64,000 nucleotides of DNA from Pseudarthrobacter sp. NIBRBAC000502770 (GTDB lineage Bacteria > Actinomycetota > Actinomycetes > Actinomycetales > Micrococcaceae), in the NCBI RefSeq assembly GCF_006517815.1, contig NZ_CP041198.1, positions 2,604,001 through 2,668,000 of the forward strand, written 5' to 3'. The first letter of the stretch is position 1; every line of letters begins with the position of its first letter. Made by a program: the position numbers and the translations under genes. The notes beneath the pieces were generated by a model that did not search any database, was not told the DNA's origin, and saw nothing but the letters and a program-made list of their open reading frames with translations. Of this stretch, positions 34,951-43,456 are shown in pieces.

Positions 34951-36225
34951 CTAGTCAGCCTTCCGGGCCACCGGGGACAGCACAAAGCTCACCCCAAGCA
35001 TCACCATCACGGCCAGCAGCGAATGCAGGATGCCCACATGCTCAGCCAGCAGCCCCAGCAGCGGAGGGCCGCACAAGAACGCGGCATAGCCGATGGTGGA
35101 CACCACGGACACCCGGGCGGCAGCCCTTGCGGGGTCGTCGGCAGCGGCTGACATGCCCACCGGGAAGCCCAGCGAGGCGCCCAGGCCCCACAGCGCGAGT
35201 CCTCCATACGCAAGCCAGGGCACCGGGGCGAAGACGAAGACGCCCAGTCCCAGCACAGCCATGGCAGCGCACCACCGCATCACGGGGACCCTGCCAAACT
35301 TGTCCAGCAGCACCGTCCCGGCAAAGCGCCCGATGGTCATGAACGTGACAAAGAGGCCGTAACCGGCGGCCCCGGCAGCGTCGCTTTGCCCGTGGCCGTC
35401 GGCGAGTGCCAGCGCCACCCAGTCCCCTGCCGCGCCTTCGGCCAGGGCCAGGCCGAGGACCAGGACGCCCAGGAGCAGGGTCCGCCGGTCCCGCCACGCC
35501 TGGGCGATCTTCCGCTTGTTGTCCAGCGGCGCGTCCGCTGTGGCCTCGGCGGTGATCACGGGGATGGGACCGGTGGTGGGGTCCCCGAAGGTGTCCGGGG
35601 AATAACTGCGCTCCCCTGCCACCGGGGTGATGTCTGCCCGGAACCAGGACGCCGCGGTCGCAACTGAAACTGCCACCACGGCCCCGGCCGCCGCGAGGTG
35701 CCAAAACACGGGCAGGGACACCGCGGCGGCGAGGGCACCCAGGCCGGCGCCTGCTACAGTCCCCAAGCTGAAGGCCCCGTGGAGCCGCGGCATAATGTGC
35801 CTGCCCACCGCGCGCTCCACCGCGGCACCTTCAACGTTGGATGCCGTGTTCCAGCTTCCGGTGCCCAGCCCGATGATGGCCAGGCCAATGGCGGTCGCCA
35901 CGGGACTTGCCAGCACGGTTGTGCCAAAACCCGCCGTCAGCAGGCCTGCACCCACCATGATGCTGCCGGTCCGGATGGTCCTCTTGGAGCCCAGCCGCAG
36001 CACGATCAGCCCGGAGGCGGAGACGGAGGCAAAGGACCCCAGGGTCATGCACAGCAGAATGACGCCGACGTTGCCCGGGGTGAGGTCCAGTGCGTCCCTG
36101 ATGGCCGGCAGCCGGGACACCCAGGAGGCAAAGGCAAGGCCGCTGGCGCCATAGGCCACCACGACGGCGTTACGCCAGGACGAGACCTGGGCGCCAGTCG
36201 CGGTGGTTCCTGCGGACGTGGTCAA
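34951..36225 (-). CDS. MFS transporter
   Basis: A 424-residue carrier with about 12 membrane spans. The first part reads YGASGLAFASWVSRLPAIRDAL, and a loop with KRTIRTGS replaces a classical motif A. It resembles the FucP/YbjJ-like group of MFS. The start at 36225 would be TTG; a later start is possible because the ribosome-binding site is weak. It lies between murB and the MaoC pair with short gaps. Substrate unknown. Confidence 0.82.
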   Translation of the reverse strand: MTTSAGTTATGAQVSSWRNAVVVAYGASGLAFASWVSRLPAIRDALDLTPGNVGVILLCMTLGSFASVSASGLIVLRLGSKRTIRTGSIMVGAGLLTAGFGTTVLASPVATAIGLAIIGLGTGSWNTASNVEGAAVERAVGRHIMPRLHGAFSLGTVAGAGLGALAAAVSLPVFWHLAAAGAVVAVSVATAASWFRADITPVAGERSYSPDTFGDPTTGPIPVITAEATADAPLDNKRKIAQAWRDRRTLLLGVLVLGLALAEGAAGDWVALALADGHGQSDAAGAAGYGLFVTFMTIGRFAGTVLLDKFGRVPVMRWCAAMAVLGLGVFVFAPVPWLAYGGLALWGLGASLGFPVGMSAAADDPARAAARVSVVSTIGYAAFLCGPPLLGLLAEHVGILHSLLAVMVMLGVSFVLSPVARKAD

Positions 36226-36235
36226 AAGTTGCAGC

Positions 36236-36673
36236 TCAAGACAACTTGACGAGGGCCTGGGCCTTCATCAGGACCTTCTGCCCCGCGGAGACCACCGTGA
36301 GGTCAACGCGCGCGGTGCCGGCATCGGCATCGAGCTTGCCGATGGCGCCGCTGACCTCGATGGTGGCCCCGGGCTGGTCGGTGCCGGTGGTGTCGGTGAC
36401 CAGGACCGGCTTGGTGAAGCGGGTCTGGAAATCAACGACGGCGGCGGGGTCACCCGCCCAGTCGGTCACCAGCTGGACGGCCGAGCCCATGGTGAACATG
36501 CCGTGGGCGATGACCCCGGGCAGTTCCACGCCGGTGGCGAAGGCCTCGTTCCAGTGGATGGGGTTGAAGTCGCCGGAGGCGCCTGCGTACTTGACCAGGT
36601 CGGTGCGCGTGACCTCGATGGTGCGGCTGCCGATTTCCTGGCCGGCGCTGAGTTCGTTGAAGCTGGGGCTCAT
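36236..36673 (-). CDS. MaoC-like (R)-hydratase, HadB type
   Basis: A 145-residue single hot-dog domain. The hydratase motif is GDFNPIHWNEAFA, with the catalytic Asp and His. It starts two bases after the partner MaoC gene. Such pairs form heterodimers that hydrate or dehydrate acyl thioesters; in mycobacteria HadAB and HadBC act in mycolate synthesis. A fatty-acid or polyketide dehydration role is expected here, as mycolates are not made by Micrococcaceae. Confidence 0.87.
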   Translation of the reverse strand: MSPSFNELSAGQEIGSRTIEVTRTDLVKYAGASGDFNPIHWNEAFATGVELPGVIAHGMFTMGSAVQLVTDWAGDPAAVVDFQTRFTKPVLVTDTTGTDQPGATIEVSGAIGKLDADAGTARVDLTVVSAGQKVLMKAQALVKLS

Positions 36674-36675
36674 GG

Positions 36676-37137
36676 TTACTGTCCCTCTCCGCGGACCAGG
36701 ATGGATGACATGGTAGTGGTGACGGGTTCGCGCGAGTCGCTGGAACCGAGGGCGAAGATCTCGGAGCGGGTGGTGATCATGGCACCGCCGCCCATGGCCC
36801 GGACACCGTCCACGTGCAGTTCGGCAACCAGCCGGTCACCGGCAACGATGGGCCGGTGGTGGGTGAAGCGCTGGTCGGCGTGGACCACGCGGGAGAAGTC
36901 GATGCCTGCCTCCGGGTCCTCGATGAGCTGGGCGTCGGCGCGCTGGGCGATGATGATGGCGAAGGTGGGTGGCGCCACCAGATCTGGGTGGCCCAAGGCC
37001 TTGGCTGCGTCCACGTCAAAATGGGCAGGGTGGGTCGCCTTCACGGCGCGGGCGAACTCGCGGATCTTCTCGCGGCCGACGTCGTACACCTCTGCGGCAG
37101 GGTAGCTGCGGCCCTGCAGGTCCGGATTGATAGTCAT
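36676..37137 (-). CDS. MaoC-like hydratase with N-terminal FAS1-type domain, HadA type
   Basis: A 153-residue hot-dog protein of the UPF0336/HadA family (PTFAIIIAQRADAQLI, then HADQRFTHHRPIVAGDRL). It lacks the Asp-x-His hydratase pair of its partner, as usual for the structural subunit. It is the first gene of the run leading to murB. Confidence 0.85.
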   Translation of the reverse strand: MTINPDLQGRSYPAAEVYDVGREKIREFARAVKATHPAHFDVDAAKALGHPDLVAPPTFAIIIAQRADAQLIEDPEAGIDFSRVVHADQRFTHHRPIVAGDRLVAELHVDGVRAMGGGAMITTRSEIFALGSSDSREPVTTTMSSILVRGEGQ

Positions 37138-37164
37138 GGATTCCAGCCTATCGTTGCCACGCCC

Positions 37165-37212
37165 TTCAAAAAGGCCCTACCGCACTGGTATGATGAATTC
37201 ATCATTTCATCA
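37165..37212 (+). promoter_or_regulatory. arsR promoter with overlapping operator
   Basis: A TTCAAA -35 box (37165-37170) and a TATGAT -10 box (37189-37194) are 18 bp apart. A perfect 14-bp palindrome TGATGAATTCATCA (37191-37204) overlaps the -10 box, and a further TTTCATCA follows at 37205. An operator on the -10 box suggests autorepression by the ArsR-family product. Basis is motif matching. Confidence 0.6.
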
Positions 37213-37267
37213 ATTCGCTGTCCGGGGCCTGATCCGGCGGCCATCGCGCACAGGAGCGCCACCCCGG

Positions 37268-37648
37268 ATGCTGTCTTCCGCCCAAGCACCTCTCTATGAG
37301 ATCAAAGCGAACCTCTTCAAAGGCCTGGCCCACCCGGCGAGGATTCGGATCCTTGAGCTGCTGGCCGCAGCACCGCAGGAGTCTGCGCCCGTGAGCTATC
37401 TCCTCGCAGAGACCGGGCTGGAGGCCTCCCACCTCTCCCAGCACCTGGCCACCCTGCGGAAACACAAAGTGGTGACCTCCGTACGCAGCGCCAACGCGGT
37501 CACGTACCAACTCGCCCACCCGGGCGTATCGCAGCTGCTGGCCATCGCCCGGACGTTCCTCCTGGACAGCCTGGCCGATTCCAACGAACAGCTCCGGTTG
37601 GCACGGCAGCTGCCGGCGGACCACCTGGCCGGCGGCCAAGCCTCGTGA
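37268..37648 (+). CDS. ArsR-family transcriptional regulator
   Basis: A protein of about 126 residues with a winged helix (ANLFKGLAHPARIRILELL, then ETGLEASHLSQHLATLRKHK). No cysteine metal-binding pair (CVC type) is visible, so it may sense something other than a thiophilic metal. The ATG at 37268 is preceded by AGGAG; the upstream in-frame ATG at 37127 would place coding sequence over the operator. Its stop overlaps the GTG of the SulP gene, so it probably controls that carrier. Confidence 0.87.
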   Translation: MLSSAQAPLYEIKANLFKGLAHPARIRILELLAAAPQESAPVSYLLAETGLEASHLSQHLATLRKHKVVTSVRSANAVTYQLAHPGVSQLLAIARTFLLDSLADSNEQLRLARQLPADHLAGGQAS

Positions 37649-39321
37649 GCGCGACCCCGGCCACTGCCGCAAGGAGCATCACCCGGTTCCTCCCGTGGCG
37701 GAAGGACTATGCCGGAGTTGCCGGCACGTGGCGCACCGACCTGCTGGCAGGGATCACCGTAGGCATTGTGGCGTTGCCGCTGGCCCTCGCGTTCGGCGTC
37801 AGCTCCGGGGTAGGCGCCGAGGCGGGCCTCATTACGGCGATCGTGGCCGGACTGGTGGCCGCCGTCATGGGCGGGTCCCCGGTACAGGTATCCGGGCCCA
37901 CGGGTGCCATGGTGGTGGTACTCGCCCCGGTGGTGGCGGTCCACGGCATCGGCAGCGTCGCACTCTTGTCCCTGATGGCAGGGCTGCTGGTCTGCGCCCT
38001 GGGATTCAGCGGCCTGGGCCGGGCCGTGGCCTTCATTCCGTGGCCGGTGGTCGAGGGCTTTACGCTGGGCATTGCCGCCATCATCTTCCTCCAGCAGGTT
38101 CCGCTGGCCACCGGCACGTCCGGAACTCCGGGGCACAATACCCTGTTGGCCGCGGTAGAGGCGGCAGCGGGCGCAGCCTCCCCGACGGTCCTGTTCACGC
38201 TCGCGCTGGTGGCCGGAGTCGCCGTCGTGATGGTCCTGGTGCAGAAGCTGTTCCGCACCATCCCGGCCAGCCTGCTCGCAGTCCTCCTGGCAACCGCCGC
38301 CGCCGAATTCCTGCAGCTGGACGTCCCGCGGATCGGTCCGCTGCCGCATTCCCTGCCGGCGCCGGCCCTCCCGGCCCTGGACCCGGCCGCCCTGGGCAGC
38401 CTGGCGATGCCCGCCGTCGCCGTCGCCGTCCTGGCCGCCATTGAATCCCTGCTCTCGGCACGGGTGGCCGCCGGGATGGCCGGGCCGGACGGCAGGCCTA
38501 CCGGCGCCTACAGCCCCGACCGCGAGCTGATGGGACAAGGCCTGGCGTCCATCGCGGCCGGCCTGTTCGGCGGGATGCCAGCCACCGGCGCGATTGCACG
38601 GACGGCGGTGAACGTGCGGTCCGGAGCCAGGACCCGGCTGGCCGCTACCGTGCACGCGGTGGTGCTGCTGGGCATCACGTACCTGGCGTCAGGAATGGTC
38701 AGCCGCATCCCGCTGGCGGCACTGGGCGGGGTACTGATGGTCACAGCCGTGCGAATGGTCTCGCGGCGCACCGTCACCGCCATCCTTCGGTCCACCCGGG
38801 CAGATGCCGCCGTTTTCGTACTCACGGCCGTCATCACCGTAGCCTTCGACCTCATCGTTGCCATCCAGATTGGACTGGCCGCGGCGGCCCTCTTCGCCCT
38901 GCGGACCTTTGCCTCCCTGAGCGGTGTCCAGCGTGAGGAGATTCCGGGCCCACCGGCGGAAGGGGACGGCCACATCGCGCTCTTCCGGCTTGATGGGGCG
39001 ATGTTCTTTGGCGCCGCCGAACGCGTCCTCCAGGAGATCAGCCAGGTCAAGGATGTGCAGGTGGCCATCATCAGGCTGTCCCAGTTGCGGATGCTGGACG
39101 CCACCGGCGCCCACGCCCTGGTGGAGGTCATTTCCGCACTGGAGCTGCGCGGCATCACCGTCCTGCTCAAGGGTGTCCGGCCGGACCACCTTGACCTGGT
39201 GACAAACGTGGGCGTGATCCGTTCCCTGCGGCACCACAAGCACCTGTTCGAGGAGCTGCCGGATGCCGTGGAACACGCCCGCAGCCACGTCCTGCGGAAC
39301 GCGGCGGCAGCTAGCGCCTGA
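37645..39321 (+). CDS. SulP-family anion transporter with STAS domain
   Basis: A 558-residue transporter. About 10-12 spans (residues 20-430) contain the SulP segment VSGPTGAMVVVLAPVV, and a C-terminal STAS domain (about 440-545, VAIIRLSQLRMLDATGAHAL) follows. SulP proteins carry sulfate, bicarbonate or related anions. Translational coupling to an ArsR regulator is the main hint of conditional use, for example under sulfur stress or CO2 limitation. The 3' end overlaps the convergent small membrane gene by 11 bases. Confidence 0.92.
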   Translation: MSATPATAARSITRFLPWRKDYAGVAGTWRTDLLAGITVGIVALPLALAFGVSSGVGAEAGLITAIVAGLVAAVMGGSPVQVSGPTGAMVVVLAPVVAVHGIGSVALLSLMAGLLVCALGFSGLGRAVAFIPWPVVEGFTLGIAAIIFLQQVPLATGTSGTPGHNTLLAAVEAAAGAASPTVLFTLALVAGVAVVMVLVQKLFRTIPASLLAVLLATAAAEFLQLDVPRIGPLPHSLPAPALPALDPAALGSLAMPAVAVAVLAAIESLLSARVAAGMAGPDGRPTGAYSPDRELMGQGLASIAAGLFGGMPATGAIARTAVNVRSGARTRLAATVHAVVLLGITYLASGMVSRIPLAALGGVLMVTAVRMVSRRTVTAILRSTRADAAVFVLTAVITVAFDLIVAIQIGLAAAALFALRTFASLSGVQREEIPGPPAEGDGHIALFRLDGAMFFGAAERVLQEISQVKDVQVAIIRLSQLRMLDATGAHALVEVISALELRGITVLLKGVRPDHLDLVTNVGVIRSLRHHKHLFEELPDAVEHARSHVLRNAAAASA

Positions 39322-39535
39322 GGTTCTTGCGGATCGCCTGGCCGCGGACCACGATGCCCACGACGTGGAGGACCAGGCCCAGCCCGATGAGGGGCAGGGA
39401 TGCCATGGCCAGGGCCTGGTTGCCGTTGATGTTGCCCACGAGGTTAAGGATGATCCCGACGGCGATCAGTCCCATCGCGCTGAAAACCAGGACTTTGTAG
39501 CGAGTGGGCGCGGTGGCCCAAAATTCGTTCAGCAC
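39311..39535 (-). CDS. small two-span membrane protein (DUF3188-like)
   Basis: A 74-residue protein with two hydrophobic helices (about 14-36 and 42-62) and a basic C-terminus, starting with GTG. The pattern resembles DUF3188 proteins, a recollection rather than a verified match. It overlaps the end of the SulP gene by 11 bases in convergent orientation. The 148 bases between it and the CitE gene hold no gene. Confidence 0.7.
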   Translation of the reverse strand: MLNEFWATAPTRYKVLVFSAMGLIAVGIILNLVGNINGNQALAMASLPLIGLGLVLHVVGIVVRGQAIRKNLRR

Positions 39536-39683
39536 CGTCCAAGTCTACCGAGTCCCCGGAACGCCCCCGGCGGACCGGGGCTCCGCCGTCGGCCGCCGGG
39601 CTTGCCACAGGCGGACCATCCCAAAAGACCCGTGGACCAGATAGCGGGTATCGGTCACGGGGTCTCCTGAAGTAGTGGGGGCG

Positions 39684-40547
39684 CTACAGCGCCGGCTGCA
39701 CCCCAAAGGCTACCGCGAGCTTCATGATCTTCTCGGCGCGGCCCAGGCGGGGCAGGTCGGAACCGTCACGGATGACGCGGCCGTTGGCTTCGAAGTCGTT
39801 CATGAAGTCGGTGGCCCAGGCGACGTCCGACGGCGTGGGGCTGATGACCTCGTTGATCACGGGTGTCTGGTCGATGGCCAGGCACAGCTTGCCGGTCATG
39901 CCCATCATCACCGTGATGCCGGTCTGCTCGCGCAGGATGGGGTGGTTGGTGCCCACGGTGGGGCCATCGATGGGGCCGGGCAGGTTGCCCACGCGGCTGG
40001 CGACGACGAGCTTGGCCCGCGGGTACGCCATGGCCTCGGGGGTGGCGGCCATGCCCGTGTCGCGGCGGAAGTCACCGGAGCCGAACGCCAGGCGGAACGC
40101 GCCCTGGGCCTTGGCGATGTGGTTGGCTTCCTCGATGCCGAGCGCCGATTCCACCAGCGGGATGACGGGGGTCTTGCCGTCCATGCGGTGGTAGCTCTCG
40201 GTGACCTGGTCCGCGGATTCGGTCTTGGCGAGCATGACGCCCAGCAGCCCCGGGGTACCGCGCAGGCCGGCGAGGTCGTCGGCCCAGAACGGGCTGGTGG
40301 CGTCGTTGATCCGGACCCAGGCCTTGCCGCCTCCGGTCAGCCAGTCGATGACGTTGTTCCGGGCCTGGTCCTTCTGCGACGGGTCTACGGCATCTTCAAT
40401 ATCCAGGATGATCGAATCAGCCCGCGACACGGCCGACTGGTCGAAGAGCTCGGGCTTCATGGCATTGACCAGCAGCCAGGAGCGTGCGATCTCGGCGGGG
40501 ATATTCCGTTCCGGCCTAACGGTTTCGGCGGCGATGGTAGACGTCAT
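39684..40547 (-). CDS. CitE/HpcH-family lyase
   Basis: A 287-residue TIM-barrel protein of the citrate lyase beta/HpcH group. The segment RSWLLVNAMKPELFDQS, the Mg-binding ILDIEDAVDPSQKDQARNNV and the later PLVESALGIEEAN are typical. Stand-alone CitE-like proteins cleave or form malyl-CoA, citramalyl-CoA or related thioesters. No citD, citF or citX is near, so it is not part of a classical citrate lyase. Substrate not determined. Confidence 0.83.
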   Translation of the reverse strand: MTSTIAAETVRPERNIPAEIARSWLLVNAMKPELFDQSAVSRADSIILDIEDAVDPSQKDQARNNVIDWLTGGGKAWVRINDATSPFWADDLAGLRGTPGLLGVMLAKTESADQVTESYHRMDGKTPVIPLVESALGIEEANHIAKAQGAFRLAFGSGDFRRDTGMAATPEAMAYPRAKLVVASRVGNLPGPIDGPTVGTNHPILREQTGITVMMGMTGKLCLAIDQTPVINEVISPTPSDVAWATDFMNDFEANGRVIRDGSDLPRLGRAEKIMKLAVAFGVQPAL

Positions 40548-40644
40548 GCTTTCTACAGTATCCGGCCTGCAAGCGGCACGGCGAAGAAAACAGCCCGCTT
40601 GTGAGGATCAATACGAACTAAACGCGTTGTGACCGGATACGGAA

Positions 40645-40686
40645 GCGGCGGGCGCCCTGATGACCATGCATCAGGGCGCCCGCCGC
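40645..40686. terminator. terminator of the aldo/keto reductase operon
   Basis: A perfect 18-bp stem (40645-40662 with 40669-40686) with a six-base loop, 17 bases after the aldo/keto reductase stop. The T content on the minus side is modest. Position and stem strength support a terminator. Confidence 0.75.
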
Positions 40687-40703
40687 CACCGGCTGCGGAA
40701 CGG

Positions 40704-41645
40704 TCAGGGGATGTTGCTGCCCCGTGCGGTGACCCAGAGCCGGTACCAGTCTGCGCGGGTGAGGGCATGGGCCACGCGGGCGGCGTCCGCGGAGGCCCGG
40801 ATCCGGTCCGGATTAGCCGTGCCGATGACCGGCGCGATGCCGGCCGGATGCTTCATCAGCCAGCCCAGGAGGATGGCCTCGCCGGATGTGCCGTAGGTCC
40901 CCGCCAGTTCTGCGACGAGTTCCGCGGTGGCGGCCTCGGCCGACGTGGGGCTTTCCGGTTCAGCGCCGGTGTAGATGCCGCGCGCCAGCGATCCGTACGC
41001 CTGCAGGGTGACGTTGTTGCGTGTGCAGTATTCCAGCGTGCCGTGCGGAAAGCTGTAGTCCAGGTGTTCCGGATGGTTGACCAGGACCTGGCTTTCCAGC
41101 CACGCCCGCTTCAGCAGGCTCATCTCCAGCTGGTTGGCCACCACGGGAGTTTCCAGCCGGTCCTGCAGCACCTCGATCTGCGCAGCGGACATGTTGGACA
41201 CACCCAGCTGCCGGACCTTGCCCTCGGACATGAGCTGGCCGACGGCGGCCGCCACCTCCGCCGGGTCTGCCAGCGGGTCCGGGCGGTGCAGCAGGAGGAC
41301 GTCCACGTAGTCGCTCCGGAGCCGTTGAAGGCTGCCGTTGACCCGCTCCAGGATCGCCTCCCGGCTCAGGTCGTAGTGGGTTTGCAGGCCCCGCTCGTTC
41401 AGCCGGATGCCGCACTTGGTCTGCAGCCGGATCCGGTCGCGGAGGCCCGGAGTGGCGGCCAGGACCTCACCGAACACGGCCTCTGACTTGCCGTTCCGGT
41501 AGATGTCAGCATGGTCGAACAGGGTGATGCCCGCGTCCACGGCGGCCTGGACGGCAGCGTCGGCTTGCTCCACATGGTCAACTCCATGTGGCTCGTCAGA
41601 CCAGCTGCCGCCCAGCCCCATGCATCCGTAAATGATTTCCTGCAT
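40704..41645 (-). CDS. aldo/keto reductase
   Basis: A 313-residue TIM-barrel oxidoreductase. The active-site tetrad begins with Asp44 and Tyr49 (FDHADIYRNG); the Lys in LQTKCGIR and the His in LLHRPDPL follow. The C-terminal GTANPDRI region binds NADPH. The start at 41645 overlaps the glucosidase stop (ATGA); the longer frame to 41822 would run inside that gene. Co-translation with a GH13 glucosidase suggests a sugar-derived carbonyl substrate. Confidence 0.88.
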   Translation of the reverse strand: MQEIIYGCMGLGGSWSDEPHGVDHVEQADAAVQAAVDAGITLFDHADIYRNGKSEAVFGEVLAATPGLRDRIRLQTKCGIRLNERGLQTHYDLSREAILERVNGSLQRLRSDYVDVLLLHRPDPLADPAEVAAAVGQLMSEGKVRQLGVSNMSAAQIEVLQDRLETPVVANQLEMSLLKRAWLESQVLVNHPEHLDYSFPHGTLEYCTRNNVTLQAYGSLARGIYTGAEPESPTSAEAATAELVAELAGTYGTSGEAILLGWLMKHPAGIAPVIGTANPDRIRASADAARVAHALTRADWYRLWVTARGSNIP

Positions 41646-43360
41646 CAGGCCCGCAGCCATGCGGTGGTGTTGCCCGGCAGCCTGCCGTCCTCCAGCGGGC
41701 CGCTGCTGACCAGGACCGTGCCGGCGGGAAGGTCGACGGCGGTGTTCCCGAAGTTGGTCACGGACTGCCACCCGTTGGGGCGCTTGAAGTGCAGGACGTC
41801 CGGGTTGGCGTTTTCCACCCACTCGAGGTCCTCGTCGGTCAGCAGTTCGCGGCGCAGCTTCAGTGCCTTGCGGTAGAGCTCCAGCGTGGAGCCCTCCGTC
41901 CCGTCCTGGGCCTCGACGGCATACTTGCTGAACCAGTCCGGCTGCGGCAGGTGGGACCCGCCGTCGCCGAAGCCGAAGGACGTGCCCTCCACCTTCCAGG
42001 GCAGCGGGACGCGGCAGCCGTCACGGCCGATTTCCACGCCCTTGTTGCGGAAGAAGGACGGGTCCTGGCGTTCCGATTCGGGAATCTCGGCCACTTCCTG
42101 CAGGCCCAGTTCCTCACCCTGGTACAGGTACGCGGATCCGGGGACAGCCAGCATCAGCAAGGTGGCGGCGCGGGCACGGCGTTCACCCAGTTCGACGTCC
42201 AGCTGGTCCTTGGGGCCGCCGGCGAGCAGCCAGTCCTTGCCGTCCTGGCCCTTGGCGCCGGCTTTTTCCTTGGCAACCTGGGGCAGGCCGTAGCGGGTGG
42301 CATGCCGGACGACGTCGTGGTTGGAGAACACCCAGGTGGAGGAGGCACCGGTGGCAGCGGCCTCGGCGAGGTTGCGGGTGATGATTTCCTTGTATTCGGC
42401 GGCGTCGAAGTCGGCCTGCAGGAGGTCGAAGTTGAACGCCTGGCCCAGGCCCTGGGGGCTGGCGTAGCGGGCGCGGCGGGTGGCGTGCACCCAGGCTTCG
42501 GCGACGGCGGTGCGCGGCGGGTTGTACTCGTTGAACACTTCGCGCCATTCGGCGTAGATCTCGTGCACTTCGTCCCGGTCCCAGAACGGGTGCGAGCCGT
42601 CGTCGAATCCGTCCACGCCGGTGTTGGCGGCGCTGAGTTCCAGTTTGGACAGGAGCGGCTCGGTGAGGTCCTTGGTGAGGGCGTGAGCCACGTCAACGCG
42701 GAAGCCGTCCACGCCACGGTCGGACCAGAAGCGCAGGGTCTTGAGGAAGTCGTCACGGATTTCGCGGTTGGACCAGTTCAGGTCCGGCTGCTCCTTGGCA
42801 AAGATGTGCATGTACCACTGGCCCGGGGTGCCGTCCGGCTCGGTGATGCGCTCCCAGGCCGGTCCGCCGAACACGGAGTCCCAGTCTGACGGCGGAAACT
42901 CGCCGTTGGGGCCCTTGCCGTCACGGAAGATGTAGCGGTCGCGGGCCGGGGAACCCTTGGGCGCAGCGAGGGCCTCCTGAAACCACTTGTGGCGGTTGGA
43001 GGAATGGTTGGGGACGATGTCCGCGATCAGCTTGATGCCGGCTTCGTGCAGCGCCTTGGCCATTTCATCGAAGTCGGCCAGGGTGCCCAGCTTGGGGTCC
43101 ACGTCGCGGTAGTCATCAACGTCGTAGCCGCCGTCGGCGAGCGCCGAGGGATAGAACGGGCTGAGCCATACGGCATCGATCCCCAGCGTCTTCAGGTAGG
43201 GGACCTTGGCGGTGATGCCCTTCAGGTCGCCGATGCCGTCGCCATTCGAATCGGCGAAGCTGCGGGGGTAGATCTGGTAGACGGAGGCCTGGCGCCACCA
43301 GTTGGGATCGGCCAGACGGTCAGAGTCGGACAGGGTTGCCAGAGTGGCAGTGGTGGACAA
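41645..43360 (-). CDS. GH13 alpha-glucosidase (oligo-1,6-glucosidase type)
   Basis: A 571-residue cytoplasmic GH13 enzyme. Conserved regions are VYQIYPRSFADSNGDGIGDL, the nucleophile region GVDGFRVDVAHAL, the acid-base Glu in AVAEAWV, and the stabiliser Asp in FSNHDVVRH. It should release glucose from maltose, isomaltose or sucrose-like sugars. The TTG start at 43360 has AAAAGGG upstream. It is transcribed from a promoter that overlaps that of the divergent ROK gene. Confidence 0.92.
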   Translation of the reverse strand: MSTTATLATLSDSDRLADPNWWRQASVYQIYPRSFADSNGDGIGDLKGITAKVPYLKTLGIDAVWLSPFYPSALADGGYDVDDYRDVDPKLGTLADFDEMAKALHEAGIKLIADIVPNHSSNRHKWFQEALAAPKGSPARDRYIFRDGKGPNGEFPPSDWDSVFGGPAWERITEPDGTPGQWYMHIFAKEQPDLNWSNREIRDDFLKTLRFWSDRGVDGFRVDVAHALTKDLTEPLLSKLELSAANTGVDGFDDGSHPFWDRDEVHEIYAEWREVFNEYNPPRTAVAEAWVHATRRARYASPQGLGQAFNFDLLQADFDAAEYKEIITRNLAEAAATGASSTWVFSNHDVVRHATRYGLPQVAKEKAGAKGQDGKDWLLAGGPKDQLDVELGERRARAATLLMLAVPGSAYLYQGEELGLQEVAEIPESERQDPSFFRNKGVEIGRDGCRVPLPWKVEGTSFGFGDGGSHLPQPDWFSKYAVEAQDGTEGSTLELYRKALKLRRELLTDEDLEWVENANPDVLHFKRPNGWQSVTNFGNTAVDLPAGTVLVSSGPLEDGRLPGNTTAWLRA

Positions 43361-43456
43361 GGACTGACCCTTTTCTTCAGTGCGGCTATATTTATATTGA
43401 ATCTAAATTTACTTCCTCAAGTATTATCGGATGCTTTGGACAGGAAGGTCAACAGC
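43361..43456. promoter_or_regulatory. AT-rich divergent promoters, glucosidase and ROK gene
   Basis: This 96-bp gap is far more AT-rich than its surroundings. Minus strand: TTGAGG (43415-43420) and TATAAA (43391-43396), 18 bp apart. Plus strand: TTGAAT (43397-43402) and TATTAT (43422-43427), 19 bp apart. The two promoters interleave, and a TAAATTTA palindrome in their overlap is a candidate operator for the ROK protein. Confidence 0.6.

Noticed and set aside
42989..43456. Long N-terminal extension of the ROK regulator
   Set aside because: It lies antisense inside the glucosidase gene; the ATG at 43457 gives the normal HTH start.
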